Assembly: GCA_038325765.1 (NCBI GenBank)
Contig: JBBQJI010000006.1
Location: forward strand, 132,105-196,104
Direction of reading: 5' to 3'
DNA: 64,000 nucleotides
From: Xiheibacterium sp038325765
GTDB taxonomy: Bacteria; Myxococcota_A; Polyangia; Nannocystales; Nannocystaceae
Below, piece after piece: positions 1 through 8,438 of the stretch. A program made the position numbers and the translations under genes. The notes beneath the pieces are model-generated. The model was not told the origin of the DNA. It made no database searches and was given only the letters and a program-made list of their open reading frames with translations. Every line of letters starts with the position of its first letter. The stretch's first letter is position 1.

Positions 1-1
1 C

Positions 2-628
2 TCGCATTTCGTCGACATCGTGTACTGGGTGAGCCTCGGGCTGCAGTCAGACGTGCACACCGAGGCCTACCGCGACCAGCTGCGCCGCGAGCAGGCGCTG
101 GCGGGTGTGCGCGGCCGGCCGTGTCTGCAGCGGCGCGTGCCGCCAGGGCATTACCAGATCGACGCCCTCAACCTCGTCGATCGCGACGGCAACACCATGG
201 TCAATCGCGTCGATGCGCCGGCGCTGGGGCCCGAGGTCCGCGCGTGCCTGGGCCAGGCGCTCCGGGATCTGCGGCTCGCGCCCGAGGGCGAGGCCTTCGT
301 CCGCCCGGTCGTCGCCCGGATCGAGGTCGACGTCGACAACGAGGGCGCGGTCATCGTGAAGGACGAGCAATGGTTGAGGCTCATCGAGCTCGAGGATCGT
401 GCGCGTCGCGATGCCCAGCGCGCGGCGGCCGGTCTCGAGGTCGACGGCGGCGACGCGGGCGCCATCGACCCGCTGGGCGACGAGATGGGCGACGACACCA
501 TTGCCGACGGCGTGGGAGGCGACCGCCTCGATCTCGGGGCTCCGCCGGCCGAGCCCGCGCCGAGCAAGCCCCGCAGCGACCCGGGCACGGGGGGTCTCAA
601 GCTCGACCTCGGCCCGCGCCGTCCGTGA
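2..628 (+). CDS. Hypothetical protein, 5' end outside the window
   Basis: The reading frame is open to the left edge, so the N-terminus is missing and the first internal GTG at 20 need not be a start; 208 codons are visible. Residues around 65-110 (VRACLGQALRDLRLAPEGE, then alternating hydrophobic residues) have the look of the short C-terminal domain that many myxobacterial envelope proteins share with TonB/AgmX-like proteins: one Cys followed by a beta-rich stretch. The last 80 residues are acidic and then Pro-rich, probably disordered. It is convergent with the TerC-like gene, with 32 nt between the stops. Function is unknown; the domain resemblance is weak and by eye only. Confidence 0.7.
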   Translation, partial: SHFVDIVYWVSLGLQSDVHTEAYRDQLRREQALAGVRGRPCLQRRVPPGHYQIDALNLVDRDGNTMVNRVDAPALGPEVRACLGQALRDLRLAPEGEAFVRPVVARIEVDVDNEGAVIVKDEQWLRLIELEDRARRDAQRAAAGLEVDGGDAGAIDPLGDEMGDDTIADGVGGDRLDLGAPPAEPAPSKPRSDPGTGGLKLDLGPRRP

Positions 629-660
629 TCGTCACGCGCGGAGGGGGGCAGGCGTGGGGA

Positions 661-1779
661 TCAGGCGTCGGGATCAGGCTTGGCGCCCGGGATCGCGCTG
701 ACCTGCGACGCATCGGCCGGGCTCATCGGCAGGTTCGAGCCGTCGACCGAGGCGGTGACCGACCCGTGGGGATCGATGTCGGCGATGAGCGAGGCGGCCT
801 CGGTGTGCTCGAGGGCCTCCTCGCGCTCGGGCGCGGGGGGCAGCAGCAAGCTCACGATCACCGAGGCACCGATGAGCCCGGCGACCACGCCGAGCGATAC
901 GCCGATGGGCACATCGAACGGATCGGTGAGCATCGGGATGCCCTCGGCGACGATCATCTTGGCGCCGATGAATGCCAGCACCAGGCCGAGGCCGTACTTG
1001 AGGTAGGCGAAGCGGTCGAGGAAGTCCTGCAGCAAGAAGAACATCGCGCGCAGGCCCAGCACCGCGCACACGTTGCTCGTGAACACGATGAACGGGTCGC
1101 GGCTCTTGACGACGCCGAAGCACGCCGGGATCGAGTCGAGGGCGAAGACCACGTCGGAGGTCTCGATCATCAACAGGACGATGAACAGCGGCGTCGCGTG
1201 CCACCGGCCGTCTTGGCGCACGAAGAACGCCGAGCCGACGTACCGGCGCGTCAGCGGCAGGAACTTGCGCGCGAGGCGGTAGGCGAAGTTGCCCGAGGGA
1301 TCGACCTGCTCATCGCCAGCGAACAGCAGCTTGACACCGGTGTAGAGCAAGAAGCCGCCGAACGGATACAGCAGCCACTCGAACTGCGCGAGCAGCTTCA
1401 GGCCGAGCACGATGAACACGCCGCGCAGGACGAGGGCGCCGACGATGCCGGCGAACAGGACCCGGTGCATCACCTGGGGCCGCACGTCCATGTAGCGGAA
1501 GATGACGATGAAGACGAAGAGGTTGTCGACCGACAGCGCCTTCTCGAGCACATACGCCGACAGGAATTCGAGCGCCGGGTCGCGGCCGTACTCGAAGTAG
1601 ATGAAGGCGTTGAAGCCGAGGCTCAGCGCCACCCACACCACCGACCACACCAGCGCCTCGCGGGTGGTGACCGAGTGGGACTTGCGGTGGAAGACGCCGA
1701 GGTCGAGCGCCAACAGCACGAGGACGCCGGCGAGGAACGCCCCCCACGCGAGTGGGGATCCGAGGGTGACGGTGTCCAC
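661..1779 (-). CDS. TerC/Alx-family integral membrane protein
   Basis: A 372-aa membrane protein with about nine hydrophobic segments between residues 12 and 315 and a soluble acidic C-terminal tail. Two signature motifs of the TerC/Alx family are present: EKALSVDNLFVF (79-90) in a membrane helix and ETSDVVFALDSIPA (206-219), whose acidic residues lie inside membrane helices. Characterised relatives (Alx, MntX-like and YkoY proteins) export Mn2+; others are linked to tellurite resistance. Mn2+ export is therefore the likely role, but it is inferred. The GTG start lies 1 nt after the stop of the upstream lipoprotein gene, so the two are surely co-transcribed and probably translationally coupled. 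The family call is sure; the substrate is not. Confidence 0.93.
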   Translation of the reverse strand: MDTVTLGSPLAWGAFLAGVLVLLALDLGVFHRKSHSVTTREALVWSVVWVALSLGFNAFIYFEYGRDPALEFLSAYVLEKALSVDNLFVFIVIFRYMDVRPQVMHRVLFAGIVGALVLRGVFIVLGLKLLAQFEWLLYPFGGFLLYTGVKLLFAGDEQVDPSGNFAYRLARKFLPLTRRYVGSAFFVRQDGRWHATPLFIVLLMIETSDVVFALDSIPACFGVVKSRDPFIVFTSNVCAVLGLRAMFFLLQDFLDRFAYLKYGLGLVLAFIGAKMIVAEGIPMLTDPFDVPIGVSLGVVAGLIGASVIVSLLLPPAPEREEALEHTEAASLIADIDPHGSVTASVDGSNLPMSPADASQVSAIPGAKPDPDA

Positions 1780-1780
1780 G

Positions 1781-2323
1781 TCAGCCTTTCAGCGGCGAGA
1801 TGGCGTCGGCGATGAGCTTGATCTCGAGGCGTCGCGGCTTTGCGGAGTCTTCGTAGACGATATCGACCAAGGTACCGGTGAACTCGATGTGGGTGTTGGG
1901 GGCGAGGCCCGTGAGCAGCGGCTCGGCGGAGAACAGCTGGTACTCGATCTTGACCTCGAGCCACACCGGATCGGGGACCGTCGCCCAGACCACGTACTTG
2001 CCGTACTGGCTGTCGTCGATCTTGTCCGTGAGCTCTTCACTGCGCTGGAACGTGGCCTGGCCCTGGAGGCTGCCCTTGGTGGCCTTGAGGGTGCCGAGGT
2101 GGGCGTTGCGCTCGTCGCCCGACATCGAGTTGAAGGCCTCGAGGCTCTTCTCGTTGAACGAGAGCTCGGCGCCCTTGGGGTCGTAGGACTTGGGTGCCGC
2201 CAGGAACTTGGGCTCGTCGTACTTGTTGGTGTCGCAACCGGTCGCGGCCACCAGCCCCGTCAGCGCGAACAAAGTGAGAGCCCTGCCAGAGCAGAGCGGA
2301 GCCGAGCACCGGGGGCCACGCAT
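1781..2323 (-). CDS. Putative lipoprotein, upstream partner of the TerC-like gene
   Basis: 180 aa, starting at an ATG. A short basic N-terminus and the hydrophobic run LTLFALTGLVAATGC end in a Cys at residue 30, a probable lipobox, so the mature protein should be a lipid-anchored envelope protein. The rest is a soluble domain of about 150 residues, mostly beta-like toward the end, with no motif I recognise. Its stop is 1 nt before the start of the TerC-like gene, so it may work with that transporter. A promoter-like pair (TGGACA, 16 nt, TAGGTT) directly precedes the start. Longer forms of this frame continue upstream through non-coding-like sequence and are not used. Confidence 0.8.
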   Translation of the reverse strand: MRGPRCSAPLCSGRALTLFALTGLVAATGCDTNKYDEPKFLAAPKSYDPKGAELSFNEKSLEAFNSMSGDERNAHLGTLKATKGSLQGQATFQRSEELTDKIDDSQYGKYVVWATVPDPVWLEVKIEYQLFSAEPLLTGLAPNTHIEFTGTLVDIVYEDSAKPRRLEIKLIADAISPLKG

Positions 2324-2331
2324 GGGCGCAT

Positions 2332-2359
2332 AACCTATCACTTGCCCGGCGGTTGTCCA
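2332..2359 (-). promoter_or_regulatory. Sigma-70-like promoter next to the lipoprotein start codon
   Basis: Read on the minus strand: TGGACA at 2359-2354, a 16-nt spacer, and TAGGTT at 2337-2332. The expected transcription start is about 2325, only two bases before the ATG at 2323, so the transcript would be almost leaderless. The -35 box matches the consensus at five of six positions, the -10 box at three. Prediction only. Confidence 0.45.
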
Positions 2360-2418
2360 CGACGAGCGCGGGGTCATACCCGGGCGCGATCGGCTCCCCG
2401 CAGCGGCCGAAACCCCGC

Positions 2419-3243
2419 TCAGGCCGGTGGCTCGTGGTCGAGGACGTGGGCTGCGCCGAGGGAGTCCACCAGCTGCGCGCGCGCGGCGACGATGCCCTCG
2501 CGGATCGCCTGCGGTCCCTCGAGCGTGACGCGCACGTGCATGTGGATCCGACCTTCGCCGCCCCGGCTCCACCGCGGGTACGAGCCGACGTCGACCCCCG
2601 CGTGGGCGGCCACGACGGCGTCGAGGTGCGCCGCGAGGTGGCTCTCGTCGAGATCGGTATAGACGACCTCCAGGTGCCATCCAGCGCTCTGCGGCAGCTC
2701 GCCGTCCTCGGCCTCGAGGTGTTCGAACTTCGCCCGCAGCAGGCTCGGCACCCCTGGCAAGATGTAGATGCGCGCGCTGGCCTCCGATCGCAGTACGCGG
2801 CGATCGCGGACGGGGTCGAGCGCGAGGCGGAAGACCGGCCAGCCCGGGGTGGCCAGCAGGCCGGTGCCCTCGGGCAGATCCGCCATGCGCAGCGCCGCGT
2901 CGGTGATGCCCTCGCCGTAGTGCCGCCGCAGTTGGGCCTCGAGCACGGCGTCGCGCTGCAGCGGCCGGCCGGTCGCGGCGGCGATCGCCTCGAGCGTGCG
3001 ATCGTCGTGGGTGGGCCCGACGCCGCCCGAGGTGAACACCAGCGGTGCGCGTGCGCACAGGCGCAGCAAAGCGTCGCCGATCTCGTCGGGGCGGTCGCCG
3101 ACGGTGCAGATCTCCACCAGGCGGATGCCGCGGCGGCGCAGAGCGAGGGCCAAGAAGTGGCCGTTCTCGTCGCGCACCTTGCCGGTGAGCAACTCGTCGC
3201 CGATGAGCAGCACGCACGCGCTCGGTGTCGAGGTCTCGGTCAT
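2419..3243 (-). CDS. CinA-like molybdopterin-binding-domain protein (COG1058 type)
   Basis: 274 aa from an ATG. The N-terminal half has the MoaB/MogA-like fold signatures of competence/damage-inducible protein A: GDELLTGKVRDENG near residue 14 and FTSGGVGPTHDD near residue 70. The C-terminal nicotinamide-nucleotide amidase domain of full CinA is absent, so this is the stand-alone N-terminal type. In characterised relatives that domain carries ADP-ribose or CoA pyrophosphatase activity, so a nucleotide-hydrolysing housekeeping role is possible but not shown. It is divergent from carA with 50 nt between them and lies upstream of the lipoprotein-TerC pair on the same strand. A TACCCT hexamer ends 10 nt before its ATG. 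Confidence 0.85.
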   Translation of the reverse strand: MTETSTPSACVLLIGDELLTGKVRDENGHFLALALRRRGIRLVEICTVGDRPDEIGDALLRLCARAPLVFTSGGVGPTHDDRTLEAIAAATGRPLQRDAVLEAQLRRHYGEGITDAALRMADLPEGTGLLATPGWPVFRLALDPVRDRRVLRSEASARIYILPGVPSLLRAKFEHLEAEDGELPQSAGWHLEVVYTDLDESHLAAHLDAVVAAHAGVDVGSYPRWSRGGEGRIHMHVRVTLEGPQAIREGIVAARAQLVDSLGAAHVLDHEPPA

Positions 3244-3293
3244 CCGCCCCGCGAGGGTAGCAGCCGCGCGGCGTCGCGGCTTGACGGACCGAC

Positions 3294-4571
3294 GTGACCG
3301 CGGCAAAACCCGACGCGGTGAGCAACGCGACGCGCGAGGCGGGGGAAGACCCGGCGAGCCCGGCGGTCCAGGCCGTGCTGGCCCTCGCCGATGGTCGTGT
3401 CTTCCGTGGTGAGGCCTTCGGCGCACGGACCACCGTCGTCGGCGAGGTCGTGTTCAACACCGCGATGGCCGGCTACCAGGAGATCGTCACCGATCCATCC
3501 TACCGCGGCCAGCTCGTGTGCCTCACCGTGCCCGAGGTCGGCAACGTCGGCTGCAACGACGAGGATCGCGAGTCGATCTGCCACGGCGCCGATGGATTGA
3601 TCGTCCGCGCGCTGTCGCCGGTCGTGTCGAACTGGCGCGCGACGTCGACGCTGTCCGAGATGCTGGCGGCGCGCGGTGTACCGGGGATCTCCGAGATCGA
3701 CACCCGCGCGCTCACCCGCCACCTGCGTCGACTCGGCGCGGTGATGGGGGCGCTGTCGACCGACGGCACCGACGAAGTTGCGCTCGTCGCCCGGGCCCGC
3801 GGCGCCGCGTCGATGGCGGGCAGGGGCCTATGCCACGAGGTGACCACCCCCGAGGCCTACGCGTGGAGCGAGCCGACGTGGCACACCGAGAAGGTGGCCG
3901 CGACCGCCCACGTGGTCGTGGTCGATTTCGGGGTCAAGCTCAACATCTTGCGTCACCTGTGCGATCGGGGCTGCCGTGTCACCGTGGTCCCGTCCTCCAG
4001 CACCGCCGAGGCGATCCTCGCCCATGGCCCCGATGGCGTGTTGCTCTCGAACGGCCCCGGCGATCCGGCGGCGCTGCCCGATGTGATCGCGAACGTGCGC
4101 GCACTCGTGGACCGGGCGGTGGCGCTGCCGATCTTCGGCATCTGCCTGGGCCACCAGCTGCTGAGCCTCGCGCTCGGCGGGCGCACGTACAAGCTGCCCT
4201 TCGGCCACCACGGCGGCAATCATCCGGTCCGCGACGACATGCACCGCGCGGTGCGGATCACCGCGCAGAACCACGGCTTCGCGGTCGAGGCCGCGTCGCT
4301 CGACGGCGCCGGCGGTGCCGAGGTCACCCACGTGAACCTCTTCGACGGCACGGTCGCGGGCCTGCGGCTGCGCGGACGGCCGCTGTTCGGCGTGCAGTAC
4401 CACCCCGAGGCGTCGCCCGGTCCCCACGACGCGTCGGGGCTGTTCGACGACTTCGCCCAGGCGGTGCACGCCTACGCGGCGACCCGAGGCCCGGGTGCAT
4501 CCGGGAGCCCGGGTGCGTCCGCGAGCTCGGCGGCCGGCGACGTGGGTGGGACCGCGCCCGCCTCGCCGTGA
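3294..4571 (+). CDS. carA: Carbamoyl-phosphate synthase small subunit
   Basis: 425 aa from a GTG. It is the glutaminase subunit that releases ammonia for carbamoyl phosphate, the precursor of arginine and pyrimidines. The N-terminal CPSase domain is seen in ADGRVFRGEAFGA and FNTAMAGYQEIVTDPSY (54-69). The class I amidotransferase domain has the nucleophile in GICLGHQ (Cys284) and the His-Glu pair in FGVQYHPE (His380, Glu382). About 24 extra N-terminal residues and a 30-residue Ala/Gly/Ser/Pro tail make it longer than the usual 380 aa. No carB is present in the window, and the next gene overlaps by 4 nt (GTGA). The function is certain; the tail is unusual. Confidence 0.97.
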   Translation: MTAAKPDAVSNATREAGEDPASPAVQAVLALADGRVFRGEAFGARTTVVGEVVFNTAMAGYQEIVTDPSYRGQLVCLTVPEVGNVGCNDEDRESICHGADGLIVRALSPVVSNWRATSTLSEMLAARGVPGISEIDTRALTRHLRRLGAVMGALSTDGTDEVALVARARGAASMAGRGLCHEVTTPEAYAWSEPTWHTEKVAATAHVVVVDFGVKLNILRHLCDRGCRVTVVPSSSTAEAILAHGPDGVLLSNGPGDPAALPDVIANVRALVDRAVALPIFGICLGHQLLSLALGGRTYKLPFGHHGGNHPVRDDMHRAVRITAQNHGFAVEAASLDGAGGAEVTHVNLFDGTVAGLRLRGRPLFGVQYHPEASPGPHDASGLFDDFAQAVHAYAATRGPGASGSPGASASSAAGDVGGTAPASP

Positions 4572-5224
4572 CCGCGCCCGCCTCTGACGAGCGCGCGGCG
4601 CTGCCGACGGATCTCGACGGTGCCGCGGCCCTCGATGCCTGGGCTGTCGCCGCGTTCGAAGGCCTGGCGGGCGCCGCCGTGCTCGCGCCGTGGCTGCAGC
4701 GCTGGCGTGACGAGGTCGGCGAGCTGCGGGGCGCCGACGCCGATTTCGAGGCGCTGGCCGCTGCGCGCACCGATTGGGCCCTGGTCGACATGGGCGCCGG
4801 CATGCCGGTGATCGGACTTGATCCGACGTGGCCGATCCTCGCGCGCTCGTGGGTCGGACTGTTCGAGGTGTGGCCGACCGATGGCGGTCCGGCCTGGCTG
4901 CGCGATCGGCTGGGCGGTGCGTGTATGCCCCTTCGCGGTCCCATCGATCTGCGGCGCGAGTCCGAGGGTCCGGCGGCGCTGTGGGAGCTCCGCGGCATCG
5001 TCGATGGCGGTGCGCTCGTGCCGTGCCGTCCACCCGTGGTCTATCCGCCGGAGGTGCTCGCGGTGTGGCCGATGAGACACGCCATGCCCGATCCGCGGCG
5101 CCCGATGCGAACGCTGCAGGCGCTGCGGTCCGCGCGGCTCCGTCACGCCCGCATGCCGCGGATGGATCCCCGCCCGATCTTCGCCGCGGCGCTGCGCAGT
5201 GCGGAAACGATCGTCACGGCGTAG
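4568..5224 (+). CDS. Hypothetical protein overlapping carA
   Basis: 218 aa. The GTG start shares the GTGA overlap with the carA stop, so translation is probably coupled. The protein is Trp-rich (LAPWLQRWRDE, PTWPILARSWVGLFEVWPTDG) and looks soluble and folded, with no signal peptide or membrane segment. I recognise no family. The overlap suggests production in step with CarA but says nothing about mechanism. Its coding pattern matches its neighbours, and the carA frame stops where this one begins. Confidence 0.75.
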   Translation: MTAPASDERAALPTDLDGAAALDAWAVAAFEGLAGAAVLAPWLQRWRDEVGELRGADADFEALAAARTDWALVDMGAGMPVIGLDPTWPILARSWVGLFEVWPTDGGPAWLRDRLGGACMPLRGPIDLRRESEGPAALWELRGIVDGGALVPCRPPVVYPPEVLAVWPMRHAMPDPRRPMRTLQALRSARLRHARMPRMDPRPIFAAALRSAETIVTA

Positions 5225-5244
5225 CGTCGTGCGCCGGCCATGGA

Positions 5245-5273
5245 TTGAAGCGGCGACATCGCTCGGCTACCGT
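5245..5273 (+). promoter_or_regulatory. Sigma-70-like promoter before the SlyD-type gene
   Basis: TTGAAG (5245-5250), 17-nt spacer, TACCGT (5268-5273), in the 113-nt gap before the prolyl isomerase gene. This gives an untranslated leader of roughly 40-60 nt. The spacing is ideal; the boxes match at four and three of six positions. Confidence 0.35.
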
Positions 5274-5337
5274 ATTGCCCGCGTCGATCTACCGGCCGGC
5301 GTCGGCGTCGGTCCACCCCATGCCCACGAGTAGCGCC

Positions 5338-5832
5338 ATGATCACGAGCAACAAGGTCGTCACGATCCACTACACGCTGCGCAGCGATTCCGGCGAGGTC
5401 CTCGACAGCTCGGATGGCGGCGAGCCGATGGCGTATCTGCACGGCGCCGGCAACATCGTACCCGGCCTCGAGGCCCAGCTCGAGGGTCGCGCCACCGGCG
5501 ACACGCTGGTCGCGGTGGTCGAGCCCAAGGACGGCTACGGCGATCGCAGTGGATCGGGCACCCAGACGATCCCGCTGACGGCGTTCGAGGGCATCGAGGT
5601 CAAGCCGGGGATGACCTTCGTCGTCGAGGACGACGACGGCGAGCAGATGCCCCTGCGCGTCATCGAGGTCCAGACCGACAGGGTCGTCGTCGACACCGAG
5701 CACCCGCTCGCTGGCGAGACCCTCCACTTCACCGTGGAGGTCGTCGACGTGCGCGACGCGACCGCCGAGGAACTCCTGCACGGCCACGTCCACGACGGCG
5801 GCCACGTCCACGACGGCGGCCACAACCACTGA
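5338..5832 (+). CDS. FKBP-type peptidyl-prolyl isomerase, SlyD-like
   Basis: 164 aa. The start MITSNKVVTIHYTL aligns with the usual SlyD N-terminus, so I use the ATG at 5338; an in-frame ATG lies six codons upstream at 5320. FKBP and insert-in-flap features follow in order: GEVLDSSDGGEPMAYLHG, VPGLEAQLEG, VEPKDGYGDR. The tail HGHVHDGGHVHDGGHNH (148-164) has seven His, as in SlyD, where it binds Ni2+ and other metals. The expected role is cytoplasmic prolyl isomerisation and chaperoning, possibly with metal delivery to metalloenzymes. No hydrogenase or urease genes are in view to name a client. Confidence 0.93.
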   Translation: MITSNKVVTIHYTLRSDSGEVLDSSDGGEPMAYLHGAGNIVPGLEAQLEGRATGDTLVAVVEPKDGYGDRSGSGTQTIPLTAFEGIEVKPGMTFVVEDDDGEQMPLRVIEVQTDRVVVDTEHPLAGETLHFTVEVVDVRDATAEELLHGHVHDGGHVHDGGHNH

Positions 5833-5866
5833 AGGGCGGTCCTCGCGGACGTGCCGCGACCTGCGG

Positions 5867-5895
5867 TTGACCCGGTGCGGCGGCTGCTCTAGCGT
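5867..5895 (+). promoter_or_regulatory. Sigma-70-like promoter giving a leaderless start
   Basis: TTGACC (5867-5872), exactly 17 nt, TAGCGT (5890-5895). Transcription would start seven bases later, at the A of the ATG at 5902. The -35 box matches the consensus at five of six positions. Confidence 0.5.
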
Positions 5896-5901
5896 GTCTG
5901 G

Positions 5902-6567
5902 ATGGACCGTCGTACCTGCCTCCCCGTGGTGTTGGTCCTCGGCTGCGCGCAGGGCTCGCTGGGCGATCCGGGCTTTGGGGTGCCCCAGGCCACGGTGACC
6001 CAGGGCGTCTCGGTCGGGGCCGGCTCGGGCGACTCGAGCTCGGGGGGCGGCGGCACCGAGGAGGGCTCGGCGGAGGGCTCGGGCGACGCGTCGGCGAGCC
6101 AGCCCGACGGCACCACGAGCTTCGACGCCACCGGGGACAGCGGCGGGGAGTCGACCGCCGGCGAGACGGGCGAATCGGGCCCGCCGGGTGAGTCGGGTGA
6201 GTCCGGCGTCGCCGAGAGCAGCAGCAGCGCTGGCGGCGACGACGCACCGCCGCCGCCCGACGCCGCGGCGTGGGAGAGCTGCGAGGCCGCCGGCTGCGAG
6301 GCGGGCGCCGACTGCATCACCGTGACCGGACTGCGGGCCAACGACGCCTTCTGCTCGCCGCAGTGCGTCACGGATCTGGACTGCCCCGATCCCGGCAGCG
6401 GCGATGCGCTCGCGTTCTGTGGCCTCATCGCCGACGACGCCGTCGAACCGACCCACTGCGCGCTGCTGTGCGAATACGACGGCCTCGACTACGGCGCGTG
6501 CCCCAATGGCATGGTCTGCGCGGCGATCCCTGGCCAGGTGACGCCGATCAGTCTCTGCATGTGGTGA
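5902..6567 (+). CDS. Cys-rich lipoprotein with a Gly/Ser/Glu spacer
   Basis: 221 aa from an ATG. The signal peptide ends in the lipobox LVLGC (Cys15). Residues 20-120 are low complexity, made of Gly, Ser, Glu, Asp and Thr (for example SSGGGGTEEGSAEGSGDASA), and probably form a flexible stalk off the membrane. The C-terminal 100 residues carry about twelve Cys in a regular pattern (ESCEAAGC, DCI, FCSPQC, DLDCPDPG), so a small disulphide-bonded domain is likely. Lipoproteins of this build are, as I recall, abundant in Nannocystaceae. The ligand is unknown. It faces the ECF sigma gene, 15 nt between stops. Confidence 0.85.
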   Translation: MDRRTCLPVVLVLGCAQGSLGDPGFGVPQATVTQGVSVGAGSGDSSSGGGGTEEGSAEGSGDASASQPDGTTSFDATGDSGGESTAGETGESGPPGESGESGVAESSSSAGGDDAPPPPDAAAWESCEAAGCEAGADCITVTGLRANDAFCSPQCVTDLDCPDPGSGDALAFCGLIADDAVEPTHCALLCEYDGLDYGACPNGMVCAAIPGQVTPISLCMW

Positions 6568-6582
6568 GCCCCCCGACGCTGC

Positions 6583-7230
6583 TCACTCCCCGCCGCCGCC
6601 GCCGCCCGCGAGTTCGCGGGCCTCGACGCGGAGCACCGCCGATTGCAGCAGGGCCGCGGGCGCCGGCAAACGCATCAGTGCGTCGCGCAGCATCGCCTTG
6701 CCGCGAAACAGGCGACTCTTCACGGTGCCGAGGGCGACGCCGAGCTCCTCGGCGATGTCGGCGATCGGCCGCTCTTCCCAGTAGAAGCGCTCGAGCACGG
6801 CGCGGAACTCCGCGGGGAGCCGCTCGAGCGCCGCGAGGAACAGCTTCTGCTCGTCGAGGCGGGCGATCGCGTGCGACGGTGACGTCCGCACGTCGCGGAT
6901 TTCCTCGACCGACGGCGACACGACACCGCCCGCACCCTTGCGTCGCTTCCATTCGAGGTAGAGCAGGCGCCGCGCCACACCGAACACATACGCTCGGAAG
7001 TCCGACTGCACCGCATCGCGGCGGTTGATGCACGCCTCGAAGGTGCGCTGCGTCAGGTCCTCGGGATCGACGTCGCGGCCGGCCTGCGACAAGTTGGCCG
7101 CGAAGAAGCGATACACCGCCACGAAGTGGCGACGCAGCAGCTCGTTGCCGGCGTGGGCATCCCCTTCGCGCCACGCGTGGAGCAGGGCGCTGTCGTCTCG
7201 GCCGTCGATGGCCACCTCGAACGGTATCAC
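6583..7230 (-). CDS. ECF-family RNA polymerase sigma factor
   Basis: 215 aa, using the GTG at 7230; the frame extends to 7440 but that part is Pro/Arg-rich and overlaps the start of gpsA. Region 2 is seen in DPEDLTQRTFEACI and FRAYVFGVARRLLYLEWKRR. Region 4 is seen in LERLPAEFRAVLERFYWEE and IADIAEELGVALGTVKSRLFRGK, a clear helix-turn-helix for the -35 element. The end is a Gly/Glu run. No anti-sigma gene adjoins it, so how it is controlled is unclear. It is divergent from gpsA with 139 nt between the starts. Confidence 0.9.
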   Translation of the reverse strand: MIPFEVAIDGRDDSALLHAWREGDAHAGNELLRRHFVAVYRFFAANLSQAGRDVDPEDLTQRTFEACINRRDAVQSDFRAYVFGVARRLLYLEWKRRKGAGGVVSPSVEEIRDVRTSPSHAIARLDEQKLFLAALERLPAEFRAVLERFYWEERPIADIAEELGVALGTVKSRLFRGKAMLRDALMRLPAPAALLQSAVLRVEARELAGGGGGGE

Positions 7231-7369
7231 GGCGCCCTGGGGAGGCGACGCTCGACCGCTGCGCTGCCCAACCGGGGAGCCCGCGCACCGCGCTGCGCCG
7301 CTGCGGACCAAGGCGGCGCTCCACCGCCCTCTCCCGCACAGGCCCGGCGGTTGGTACAACGCGGGGGTG

Positions 7370-8395
7370 ATGGGCGAGGCACACGGGCGGGTCACGGTGT
7401 TGGGCGCGGGGAGCTGGGGCACGGCCTTGGCGATCCACATGGCGCGCCGCGGCTATGACACGCTGCTGTGGGCGCGCGGTGCCGACCACGTCGCGCAGAT
7501 GATCGCCGACGGCTGCAACCGCCGATACCTGCCCGACGCTCCGTTCCCGGCGCAGCTTCGCCCGTGTGCCGACCTCGCCGAGGTCCTGGTGGACCCGCAG
7601 CTGGTCATCTGCGCCGTCCCGAGTCACGGCATGCGCAGCACGATCGAGCGGGTCGTCGGTGCCCTCGGGCCCGAGGCGGCGCCGACGTACCTCATCGCCG
7701 CCAAGGGCATCGAGGTCGACACCCTCGCGAGCATGCACGACGTGCTGCGCGACGTCCTGCCGGACGGGCATCGCGATCGCGTCGCCGTCTTGGGTGGGCC
7801 GAGCTTCGCCGCCGAGGTCGCGGCAGGATTGCCCACGATGGTCGTCGTCGCCGCCGCCGACCCGGCGGTGCGGCTGTCGGTCCAGTTGATGCTCTCGGGC
7901 GCCGGCGTGCGCGCCTACGTCACCGACGACGTGAAAGGCGTCGAACTCGGCGGCGTGCTGAAGAATGTCATCGCGCTGGCGGCGGGCGTGGGCGACGGCG
8001 CGGGGCTGGGGCTCAACGCGCGCGCAGGCCTCATCACGCGGGGCCTCGCGGAGATCAGCCGCCTCGCGATCAAGCTCGGCGCGCATCCTGCGACCTTGGC
8101 GGGGCTGGCCGGCATGGGGGATCTCGTCTTGACCTGCACCGGTGGCCTGTCCCGCAATCGACGCGTCGGGATCGCGCTTGGCCAGGGGCGTTCGCTCGAC
8201 GACATCCTCGCCGAGATGGGCATGGTCGCCGAGGGCGTGAAGAACACCCTGTCCGCCCAGCGACTCGCCGAGCGCGAAGGCGTGGACATGCCCCTGGTCG
8301 CAACGATGCACGCGATCCTCTACGAGGGCCTCGCCGTCGCGGACGCCGTCGACCGCTTGATGGGCCGCGCGCTCAAGTCGGAGCGCGAGTGGTAG
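7370..8395 (+). CDS. gpsA: Glycerol-3-phosphate dehydrogenase [NAD(P)+]
   Basis: 341 aa. It reduces dihydroxyacetone phosphate to sn-glycerol 3-phosphate for phospholipid synthesis. The Rossmann motif GAGSWGTALA is at the N-terminus, followed by AVPSHGMR, the active-site AAKGIE, GPSFAAEVAAG, and the C-terminal helical domain LKNVIALAAGVGDGAGLG and RAGLITRGLAE. The ATG at 7370 is preferred; a GTG lies one codon earlier. Length and all conserved blocks match the family. Confidence 0.97.
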   Translation: MGEAHGRVTVLGAGSWGTALAIHMARRGYDTLLWARGADHVAQMIADGCNRRYLPDAPFPAQLRPCADLAEVLVDPQLVICAVPSHGMRSTIERVVGALGPEAAPTYLIAAKGIEVDTLASMHDVLRDVLPDGHRDRVAVLGGPSFAAEVAAGLPTMVVVAAADPAVRLSVQLMLSGAGVRAYVTDDVKGVELGGVLKNVIALAAGVGDGAGLGLNARAGLITRGLAEISRLAIKLGAHPATLAGLAGMGDLVLTCTGGLSRNRRVGIALGQGRSLDDILAEMGMVAEGVKNTLSAQRLAEREGVDMPLVATMHAILYEGLAVADAVDRLMGRALKSEREW

Positions 8396-8398
8396 CCC

Positions 8399-8428
8399 TT
8401 GGCGAGCGTTGCCGCTTTCCGGTAGGCT
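8399..8428 (+). promoter_or_regulatory. Promoter-like pair before the first Ser/Thr kinase
   Basis: TTGGCG (8399-8404), 18 nt, TAGGCT (8423-8428). Start of transcription would be near 8435, four bases before the proposed TTG start at 8439. Confidence 0.35.
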
Positions 8429-8438
8429 CGGGGCGACG

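Noticed and set aside
121..1815. Plus-strand 564-codon frame over the first two genes
   Set aside because: It runs antisense through the TerC-like gene, whose membrane helices and motifs are unmistakable.
6583..7440. Long form of the first ECF sigma factor starting at 7440
   Set aside because: The extra 70 residues are Pro/Arg-rich, lack sigma features and would overlap the gpsA start. The GTG at 7230 fits the family length.
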